Shown here: positions 32,989 through 38,947 of the stretch, in pieces
Layout of the letters: every line of letters starts with the position of its first letter
Numbering within the stretch: the first letter of the stretch is position 1
Assembly: GCA_029287195.1 (NCBI GenBank)
Contig: JARFRN010000068.1
Location: 1-38,947 of the forward strand
Direction: 5' to 3'
DNA from: Acidimicrobiia bacterium
GTDB lineage: Bacteria > Actinomycetota > Acidimicrobiia > Spongiisociales > UBA5794
DNA length: 38,947 nt
Program-made: the position numbers and the translations under genes
The notes under the pieces: generated by a model
The model's database searches: none
Seen by the model: only the letters and a program-made list of their open reading frames with translations
What the model was told of the DNA's origin: nothing

Positions 32989-33753
32989 TCAATCGGAACC
33001 GGGCAGCAGCACTTCGTAGGACGAGGGATCACTCGGATCGATGCGGACCCATACCTTGTTGCCGCGCTCCATCAACAACAGCGTCGGGTCTTCTTCGAGC
33101 CAATCGCCCACAAACCGGTGGACGGCACCATCGATTTCGACGCGCGCTCTGACCCGATAGCTCACGCCGCCGGCGTCATCCATCTGCGACGTTTCGGTTC
33201 CCATGAATGTCGCCTCGATTACCTCTCCGGTCGCTAATCCGTGGTCGGGAACGACCGGTGGCTCACTTGGCGGAGCCCACGGCGGGACCGGGCTACCGCC
33301 GGCAGCGGACACGGGCTGCGGGCGACCTCGTCGCAGCGTTACCCAGAACATCGCGGCAAGTATGAGGAGAGGGATGGCGAGAAGAACTAGGGGCAAGATC
33401 AGCAGCAGGAAGTAGTTCTGAACGCGGGCGTCGCCGGGCCGGTCGGGGTTGTAGAGCAGGGTCTTGCGGTCGCCGAGTTCCGGGACGACAAGACCACCTA
33501 GATTCACCATCGACTCGTATCGATAGGTTGTGCCGTCGACCCGATATTCGTAGACCGGGCGATAAAGGGTATCGCCATCGCTATCGACGGATGGGATGAG
33601 ATCCACCACCACCGCTTCGACGGTCTCGTGGGTCAGCACCCGAGAGATATTCGAGAACAGCCACCAACCCATGCCGAGCAAGATCGGCGCGAGCAGCACC
33701 ACCGCCACCAATCTGACGCATCCTCCGGCGACACATCCGCTACGCCGAGCCAT
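32989..33753 (-). CDS. DUF3592 membrane protein
   Basis: A 254-aa protein with two transmembrane helices: LVAVVLLAPILLGMGWWLF near the start and YFLLLILPLVLLAIPLLILAAMFWV at about 113-137. Between them is a DUF3592-type beta domain (YRPVYEYRVDGTTYRYESMVN, then KTLLYNPDRPGDARVQ). After a Pro-rich linker, a second soluble beta domain (about 175-254) repeats the theme of a short SH3-like barrel. A basic, Cys-containing N-terminus precedes the first helix. No activity is known. It may share a transcript with ridA. Confidence 0.75.
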   Translation of the reverse strand: MARRSGCVAGGCVRLVAVVLLAPILLGMGWWLFSNISRVLTHETVEAVVVDLIPSVDSDGDTLYRPVYEYRVDGTTYRYESMVNLGGLVVPELGDRKTLLYNPDRPGDARVQNYFLLLILPLVLLAIPLLILAAMFWVTLRRGRPQPVSAAGGSPVPPWAPPSEPPVVPDHGLATGEVIEATFMGTETSQMDDAGGVSYRVRARVEIDGAVHRFVGDWLEEDPTLLLMERGNKVWVRIDPSDPSSYEVLLPGSD

Positions 33754-33794
33754 ACGGGCAGGGTAGTTGTGGGTGTCTCGGTTGCCGGGCTACC

Positions 33795-34151
33795 TCAGCA
33801 GAAGGACTGACCGCAGCCGCAGGAACGCTGCTCGTTCGGGTTGTTGATCGCAAAGCCTGCGCCCTGCAACCCGCCGTCGCGGAAGTCAATCGTCGCACCG
33901 GCGACCATCGCAGCGCTCTCAGGGTCGACCACCACCCTCACGCCGTCAGTTTCATTGACGATGTCGGAGGCGTCGACCGCAGAGTCGAAGTACATGTCGT
34001 ACGAGAAACCGGAGCATCCACCAGGACGAACAGCGAGCCGCAACGACAGGCTCGAGTCGCCTTCGGCCTCGATGAGTTCGCCTACTTTGGCGGCGGCGCT
34101 GCTGGTGAGTGTTACGCCCTCGAGGGCGGTGGTCTCGTCGTTTGTCATCAT
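33795..34151 (-). CDS. erpA: A-type iron-sulfur carrier (ErpA/IscA/HesB family)
   Basis: A 118-aa A-type scaffold/carrier with the three invariant cysteines: one in RPGGCSGFSYDM and two in RSCGCGQSFC at the C-terminus (CGC spacing). These proteins pass Fe-S clusters to apo-enzymes. It is the right length, and the ATG lies within a GC-rich leader with a modest GGAGG (ACCTCC on the plus strand). It is divergent from the Mrp ATPase gene, also a cluster carrier, across ~105 nt, which supports a shared Fe-S assembly role. Confidence 0.92.
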   Translation of the reverse strand: MMTNDETTALEGVTLTSSAAAKVGELIEAEGDSSLSLRLAVRPGGCSGFSYDMYFDSAVDASDIVNETDGVRVVVDPESAAMVAGATIDFRDGGLQGAGFAINNPNEQRSCGCGQSFC

Positions 34152-34256
34152 GGTCCTGCGACCTCCACAGCTGGATTTGGCTCGCCGGATTATATGGGTG
34201 ATTTCCCACTATGGCGATAGGTTTTTTTGCGCTGCCGGCAGTCTACGCTTGTGCCC

Positions 34257-35396
34257 ATGGTTCACATGACGGAAATCGAAGCGGCGCTCGCTCGGGTGAT
34301 CGACCCGGAGTTGGGCGCCGACATCGTGGATCTCGGCATGGTCAAGAACGTGCAAATAGACGGCGGCACCGTGACGGTCAAGATCGCGCTGACCATCGCC
34401 GCCTGCCCCTTGCGCAACCAGATCGAGAACGAGGTAGTCCGCAAGCTCAAGGCCGTGCCGGGGGTTATCGACGTAGAGATCGAGATCGGCGCTATGACCC
34501 AAGCCGAGCGAACGGCGCTCATGGAGCGGGCTCGGTTACGGGCTCGCGAACAGGCGGAGCCGACGATGGTGCATCCGAACACGCGAGTGGTGGCGGTCAG
34601 CAGTGGCAAAGGCGGCGTCGGCAAGTCATCGCTGAGCGCCAATCTGGCTCTGGCAATCGCCGGGCAGGGCCATCGAGTCGGGTTGCTCGACGCCGACATC
34701 TGGGGCTTCTCGATCCCGCGCATTCTTGGGCTCGGCGGGGAGCGACTGGAAGCCGGAGCAGAAGGGAAGATCATCCCTGCCGAATCGCACGGGCTGCAGG
34801 TCGTATCCACCGGTCTCCTGCTCGACGACGAAGACACCGCCCTGATGTGGCGGGGCTTGATGCTGTCCAAGGCTCTAGAGCAGTTCCTGCGCGATGTCGC
34901 CTGGCCGCAGGACCTCGACTATTTACTGCTCGACATGCCGCCGGGAACCGGCGACGTGCAGATGGCCCTGGCCCGGCTCCTCCCGCAAGCGGAGATGGTG
35001 GTTGTTACCACGCCGCAGCTCGCCGCACAGAAGGTGGCGGCGCGGGTGGCGGACATGGCGCGCCGCTCTCATATGCCGGTAATAGGCGTCATCGAGAACA
35101 TGTCAGGCTTCACCGCTCCCGATGGACGGCACTACCCGCTGTTTGGCTCGGGTGGCGGAAACGCGCTGGCGGAGGACCTCGGTGTCGAGCTGCTCGGTGC
35201 GGTGCCAATAGATCCTCGAGTCGCCGAGGGTGGTGACGCCGGGAGCCCCGTGGTAGTCGTCGAACCCGACTCGGCTGCCGCCGTTGCCATCGCCACGGCC
35301 GCCAAGGCGCTCACCTCTCTGTTGCCCCCCATTGCCGACGACGGATGCTCCGCCCGCCTCACCCTGGTGGCGGAGCAACTGGCCAAGATGGGCTGA
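34257..35396 (+). CDS. mrp: Mrp/NBP35-type Fe-S carrier ATPase with MIP18 domain
   Basis: A P-loop ATPase of 379 aa. Residues 1-80 are a MIP18/DUF59 domain (VIDPELGADIVDLGMVKNV, with the Cys in IAACPLRNQIENEV). Then come the deviant Walker A SSGKGGVGKSSLSANLALAI, the LLDADIWGFSIPRILG switch and LLLDMPPGTGDVQ. The CxxC that normally binds the bridging cluster is missing: IENMSGFTAPDGRHYPLFG has no Cys, as in mycobacterial Mrp from memory. It may therefore bind clusters differently. The start is ATG 34257 or 34266, without a clear ribosome-binding site. It faces erpA. Confidence 0.9.
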   Translation: MVHMTEIEAALARVIDPELGADIVDLGMVKNVQIDGGTVTVKIALTIAACPLRNQIENEVVRKLKAVPGVIDVEIEIGAMTQAERTALMERARLRAREQAEPTMVHPNTRVVAVSSGKGGVGKSSLSANLALAIAGQGHRVGLLDADIWGFSIPRILGLGGERLEAGAEGKIIPAESHGLQVVSTGLLLDDEDTALMWRGLMLSKALEQFLRDVAWPQDLDYLLLDMPPGTGDVQMALARLLPQAEMVVVTTPQLAAQKVAARVADMARRSHMPVIGVIENMSGFTAPDGRHYPLFGSGGGNALAEDLGVELLGAVPIDPRVAEGGDAGSPVVVVEPDSAAAVAIATAAKALTSLLPPIADDGCSARLTLVAEQLAKMG

Positions 35397-35462
35397 GCGA
35401 ACCTTCCCGTTCTGGCGTACAGCGGCCCGGGTACCCGCGGCGGGAGTTGCGCAAGAACCGTG

Positions 35463-36656
35463 TCACAGGCACAGATCGGCAACCAGCGGATAAGGGTTGA
35501 CCGCAGCTCCGCCGCCGGGGGCCCACTCGAAGTGCAGATGCGGGATCGTGTACTGCGCGTTACCCGTGTTGCCGACGTATCCGAGCAACTCACCAACGGC
35601 CAGGCTTTGACCCACGCTCAGACCAGATGCCCAGCCGTCGAGGTGGGCGTAGTAGAACTCGTCACCGCTGTTGCCCTTGAGAGTCACTGTGATCCCGCCG
35701 AGTCCGCCGTTGCGCATGCGCTTGACCGTGCCGGCTTCGATCGCAACCAGCGGAGTACCGCGGGCGGCGATCATATCGACACCCTTGTGTGTCCGACCTC
35801 CGGATCGCGGATCACCCCAAGTGTCTGTGAAGGCAACGGCGCCATCCACCGGACAGACCATCGACGCTGCTGGGGGCGGCTCTGTGGTCGGCGGAGGCTC
35901 TGTCGTTGACGTAGTCGTGGTCGACTGGTCCGGTGGAATGGAAGTAGTAGTTTCATCCGGCGGGGCCGCGGTCGTCGTCGGGGCAATACTCGTCGTTGTC
36001 GACGTCGCCTCCCGTGCCAGCCGCTCCTCTTCCTCGCGGCGACGACGCTCCTCCTCTTCCCTGATCCGCCTTTCCTCTTCTTGGACCTCGTAGGCGCGAA
36101 CGATGGCGTCATAATCCCGATTCGCCGTCTCGAGGCGACTCAAAATCGATGCAGCAAGTTCTTCCAGGTCTGTCTTGACGGCGGTCTGGTTCGACAGCGC
36201 CTGCTCGACCACGACCTGCTGCGCCTTGTAGCTGTCTTCGAGAGCGAACAACCTGATGACGATGTCGGTCCCTTCACGACTCAGGATGTCCAGGTAGCCG
36301 GCCCTGATGGGAACATCCTCGATATCTGCCGAATCGAAGAGCACAGAACTCGACGAACCCGCATATTTGTAGCGATCAACCGCAACGTCGCGGGCTGCAA
36401 GCCGGGCGGACGCAAGCTCCTGTTCTTTCTCAGCAAGCTCGATTCCGAGCGCGGTGAGCGAACTCTCGAGCTCGATCAGCCGGGCCACTGCGGTGTCGTA
36501 CTCCGCGGTTACCGACTCCAGATCGGCAGAGATTGCACGCCGCTCCGCCTCGGCGGCCGCGACGTCCTCGAGCGATATCTCGGATTGGGCGGAGACGGTC
36601 AAGGCAGGCAGGAGCGCAATCACAAATGCACTTGCCGCGACGACGGTACGTCTCAC
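35463..36656 (-). CDS. Secreted coiled-coil M23 peptidase (EnvC/NlpD-like)
   Basis: A 397-aa exported protein: signal peptide RRTVVAASAFVIALLPALTVSAQ, a long coiled coil (about 30-215, ending in the Glu/Arg-rich RIREEEERRRREEEERLARE), a Thr/Pro-rich linker and a C-terminal M23 domain. Zinc ligands are visible in THKGVDM and HLHFEW, with YYAHLDGW between them, so the LytM domain looks catalytically intact. Such proteins cut or regulate cutting of peptidoglycan cross-links at division. GTG 36656 overlaps the MBL gene stop (GTGA), placing it at the end of a four-gene chain. The longer frame adds 23 residues of non-signal sequence. Confidence 0.88.
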   Translation of the reverse strand: MRRTVVAASAFVIALLPALTVSAQSEISLEDVAAAEAERRAISADLESVTAEYDTAVARLIELESSLTALGIELAEKEQELASARLAARDVAVDRYKYAGSSSSVLFDSADIEDVPIRAGYLDILSREGTDIVIRLFALEDSYKAQQVVVEQALSNQTAVKTDLEELAASILSRLETANRDYDAIVRAYEVQEEERRIREEEERRRREEEERLAREATSTTTSIAPTTTAAPPDETTTSIPPDQSTTTTSTTEPPPTTEPPPAASMVCPVDGAVAFTDTWGDPRSGGRTHKGVDMIAARGTPLVAIEAGTVKRMRNGGLGGITVTLKGNSGDEFYYAHLDGWASGLSVGQSLAVGELLGYVGNTGNAQYTIPHLHFEWAPGGGAAVNPYPLVADLCL

Positions 36657-37447
36657 ACTCCCGGCCTTTCCTCCAGCCGAACGGTCGTTGCCCCGCCTGC
36701 ATTGCCCGCACCCAAGACTACCCAACCCTCGTCGCGTAACTTGATGAGCTGAGAGCGGACCTGAAACACTGCGGCCATCCGCAGGTTGGGATCGAGACCG
36801 GCATAGACGATATCGACGATCTCATCGATGGTGGTAGCGCCCGAGCGCAGCGCGGTCAGGACTTCCTGCTCGCGTTGGACGCGGTGGGCGATGTACTCGG
36901 CAATCACGTTGCGAGCGTCGGGTAGCTGCGGACCGTGACCCGGATAGAGCCGGGCCGGGGCGAGCGCGGCAACCTTCTCCAGCGAGGCCATGTACGCAGC
37001 GGCATCCTCGATGATCACCGTCGATCCGCCGATGATGTGATCACCGGTGAAAAGGTAGTCGCCGAGACGAAAGCACACGTGATCGGAGGTGTGTCCGGGG
37101 GTGTGAACCGCAACCAGCCGATTTGCTCCGAAGCCGATTGGAAAGCCGTCCTCCAGCCGAGCGGTTGGTTCAAAGCCGTCTCCGGGCGCAAATCCGTAGA
37201 CCGGCACATCCAGTTCAGCGCCGAGACCGTTGGCTGCCGGGGCATGGTCGGGATGGGTATGAGTGACGGCAACACCCACCGGGATCAGACCGGTAAGGGC
37301 CACCCGGATCGCATCGAGATGTACCGGGATGATCGGTCCCGGATCGAGGACGAGCGCCTCGCCCTTCGATTCGATCAAATAGGTGTTCGTTCCCGGCCCG
37401 GTGAAGGGGCCCGGATTGGGCGCCAGTACCAGCTCAATCGCAGTCAT
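36653..37447 (-). CDS. Metallo-beta-lactamase-fold hydrolase (LACTB2-like)
   Basis: A 264-aa MBL protein with a complete metal site: THTHPDHAPA (HxHxDH), HTPGHTSDHV, the Asp in LFTGDHIIGG and the late His in LYPGHGPQL. The NPGPFTGPGTNTYLIES opening and the winged-helix-like tail (IVYAGLDPNLRMAAVFQVRSQLIKL) are typical of the LACTB2-type group, some of which are nucleases. The substrate is not clear. The start overlaps the Nudix gene by 14 nt and the stop overlaps the M23 start by 4 nt. Confidence 0.87.
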   Translation of the reverse strand: MTAIELVLAPNPGPFTGPGTNTYLIESKGEALVLDPGPIIPVHLDAIRVALTGLIPVGVAVTHTHPDHAPAANGLGAELDVPVYGFAPGDGFEPTARLEDGFPIGFGANRLVAVHTPGHTSDHVCFRLGDYLFTGDHIIGGSTVIIEDAAAYMASLEKVAALAPARLYPGHGPQLPDARNVIAEYIAHRVQREQEVLTALRSGATTIDEIVDIVYAGLDPNLRMAAVFQVRSQLIKLRDEGWVVLGAGNAGGATTVRLEERPGV

Positions 37448-38228
37448 CAGAGATCTCTACGATCGGCCGACCCCGTTGCGCGGCAGCCTGTGCCGCCCGC
37501 CGCAGTGCATCCGGATTTGGTGCGACATCCCCCAGTTCGTCGAACCCGGATTCACCCGGCATCACCACCTCGAGGGCGCCGTCGGGGAGAACGCGCATCC
37601 GCGGCTGTACTGCGACCACCCGCTTGTTGCGCCACTCGTCGAGTGCAGCTTCGACAGACGAGAAGCGGGCGAGCTGTTCGAGTATGCGCTGTGTCGGGAA
37701 CGGCACCAGCCATTCAACCGCCCGGGCTTTCTCCAACGCATCTCTCGGGACTACGAAACGGGCAGCGTCGATTTCCCTCTCATCCGGTTCCGGCACGACC
37801 TTCTCTGGGATGGCAGCTATGAAGAATCGAGCGTCGAACCTGACCGGCACCATGGTTGGTGTTATCCAGTTGGCGAAGTACGCCATTCGTCGACCGGTGA
37901 ATTTGAGCCCGCGGCCACGGGCGCGTACAAAGACATCACCCTCGACCCGAGCAACAAACGGGGGATCGCTGAGCCATACACCGGTTTCCTCCACAACCTC
38001 CCTGACCCCGGCGGCCAGCCACGGCCCCAGCTCATGATCCGTAGATCCCTCTATGCAGGCGATTGCCGCGGCAGAGTGATCTCCCGGATCCACCACTCCG
38101 CCCGGGAACACCCAGGACCCGGCCATGAACCGGGCCGATGGAGCTCGGCGCACCATCAAGACCTCGATATCGTTCACTCCTTGATAGAGGACACACATAG
38201 TGGCGGAGGGTCGGGGCTCTCCGCTCAC
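37434..38228 (-). CDS. Nudix hydrolase with interrupted Nudix box (NUDT19-like)
   Basis: A 264-aa Nudix-fold protein. The Nudix box is split: SWVFPGGVVDPGD, an insert of about 25 residues, then LAAGVREVVEETGVWL, which carries the REVxEExG core. This insertion and the length are as in the NUDT19/RP2p group, whose members hydrolyse CoA-type or nucleoside diphosphate-linked compounds. GTG 38228 is favoured because it overlaps the fxsA stop (GTGA) and avoids deep overlap with fxsA; the ORF track starts upstream at 38267. It is followed by the MBL gene with a 14-nt overlap. Confidence 0.83.
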   Translation of the reverse strand: MSGEPRPSATMCVLYQGVNDIEVLMVRRAPSARFMAGSWVFPGGVVDPGDHSAAAIACIEGSTDHELGPWLAAGVREVVEETGVWLSDPPFVARVEGDVFVRARGRGLKFTGRRMAYFANWITPTMVPVRFDARFFIAAIPEKVVPEPDEREIDAARFVVPRDALEKARAVEWLVPFPTQRILEQLARFSSVEAALDEWRNKRVVAVQPRMRVLPDGALEVVMPGESGFDELGDVAPNPDALRRAAQAAAQRGRPIVEISDDCD

Positions 38229-38602
38229 AGCACGGTTACTCGCTTCGACCATCGACGCACTCCCCACCGGCGAAGCACCTCCCGAATCTGGGGCGAAAGC
38301 AGGGCGAAGCCAACCGCATCGGTCAAGAAGCCCGGAGTGACGAGCAGAGCCCCGGCAACGAGAATCATGGCGCCGTGAACCAGTGGCTTTGCCGGAAACT
38401 GCCCGGCGGCGAACTCGGTCTGGAGACGAGCCAACTCAGCCCGGCCCTGCCGCGACACCAGCGACGCTCCGATGACCGCCGTCAATAGGACGATACCCAG
38501 GGTCGGCCACAGGCCGATCCGGCTCCCGATGACGATGAAGAACGCAATCTCGATTGGTGGAACCAGGATGAACAACAGAAATAGAATCGATGCTGGGCGC
38601 AT
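38225..38602 (-). CDS. fxsA: FxsA family membrane protein
   Basis: A small integral membrane protein of about 125 aa with four hydrophobic segments. It has the family opening LFLLFILVPPIEIAFFIVIGSRIG, then TLGIVLLTAVIGASLVSRQG, and the ILVAGALLVTPGFLTDAVG block. FxsA in E. coli was named for suppressing F exclusion of phage T7; its general role is unclear. ATG 38602 places the start a few residues before the first helix; ATG 38614 and GTG 38638 are alternatives. The divergent selA start is close, so the promoters must overlap. It is the first gene of the fxsA-nudix-MBL-M23 chain. Confidence 0.85.
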   Translation of the reverse strand: MRPASILFLLFILVPPIEIAFFIVIGSRIGLWPTLGIVLLTAVIGASLVSRQGRAELARLQTEFAAGQFPAKPLVHGAMILVAGALLVTPGFLTDAVGFALLSPQIREVLRRWGVRRWSKRVTVL

Positions 38603-38638
38603 GTTGGCGAGCATACCGGCATGGGTAGGCTCTGCCAC

Positions 38639-38947
38639 ATGGATCTACAGAACCTGCCCAGGGTGGATGCTGTGGCCGCGCAGCTTGTCGACGACGGTCT
38701 CGCCCCGCGGCTGGCGACGGTGCTGGCCCGCGAGTCAATCGATCGGGCACGATCGCTCGTAGTCTCGGGAAGGGCGGCAGACGCCGTGGCGCTGGCACGG
38801 CAGGCCGGGCGGCAGGTTCTGGCAGCAAGACCGACGCGAATCATCAATGCCACGGGTGTTCTCCTGCACACCAATTTGGGGCGAGCTACGTTGCACCCCC
38901 ACGTTGCGGCCGCGGCAACCGACTCAGCCGTCGGATACAGCAACGTG
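38639..38947 (+). CDS. selA: L-seryl-tRNA(Sec) selenium transferase, N-terminal part (cut by window end)
   Basis: ATG 38639 opens a frame with no stop before the window ends, so it is absent from the ORF track. The first 103 residues fit SelA: LPRVDAVAAQLVDDGLAPRL, a helical N-terminal domain, then the SelA-specific IINATGVLLHTNLGRATL. SelA is a PLP enzyme that converts Ser-tRNA(Sec) to Sec-tRNA(Sec). Its presence implies selenocysteine use, so in-frame TGA codons in this genome deserve care. selB/selC/selD are not in the window. Confidence 0.88.
   Translation, partial: MDLQNLPRVDAVAAQLVDDGLAPRLATVLARESIDRARSLVVSGRAADAVALARQAGRQVLAARPTRIINATGVLLHTNLGRATLHPHVAAAATDSAVGYSNV

Overview
The window reads as chromosomal DNA from a GC-rich actinobacterium. 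Supporting signs are a GlnR-type orphan regulator with a GlnR-type operator, a glutamine synthetase type II next to a type I enzyme, a DUF2510 domain, starts that look leaderless, and chains of ATGA/TGATG/GTGA overlaps. An uncultured lineage such as Acidimicrobiia would fit, but that placement is inference. I see no phage, IS element, CRISPR array, rRNA or tRNA.

Layout. 0-4.2 kb: scramblase-like protein and a large exported beta-helix protein. 4.2-11 kb (minus strand): tryptophanase, acyl-CoA synthetase, zinc-ribbon protein, alpha/beta hydrolase and a class V aminotransferase. 11.2-12.5 kb: an ECF sigma factor overlapping a DNA alkyltransferase fused to an Ada-type Cys4 sensor domain. 12.6-17.7 kb: DUF885 peptidase, TPR protein, adenine deaminase, DUF427 and DCC proteins. 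17.7-18.4 kb: decayed coding sequence. 18.5-21.8 kb: a tightly overlapping serA / DUF1015 / PqqB-like operon, then a pteridine-reductase-like SDR. 23.3-26.4 kb: nitrogen locus with glnII divergent from glnA-glnR and a four-half-site GlnR-type box between them. 27.1-29.2 kb: a leucyl-tRNA synthetase-like gene with no CP1 editing domain, preceded by a leader peptide and terminator and bracketed by two ~72-bp direct repeats. 29.2-32.2 kb: antiquitin-type aldehyde dehydrogenase and glutamate dehydrogenase. 32.3-34.2 kb: a decayed small ORF, RidA, DUF3592 and an A-type Fe-S carrier. 34.3-38.6 kb: Mrp ATPase, then an fxsA / Nudix / MBL / M23 chain with overlapping ends. The window ends inside selA, which suggests the organism makes selenoproteins.

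Working together: much of the middle concerns nitrogen and amino acids (GSII, GSI, GlnR, GDH, SerA, AldH7, RidA, tryptophanase). The strongest candidates for something unusual are the editing-less LeuRS cassette, the self-contained GS/GlnR switch, and the sigma factor coupled to an alkylation-repair/sensor fusion.
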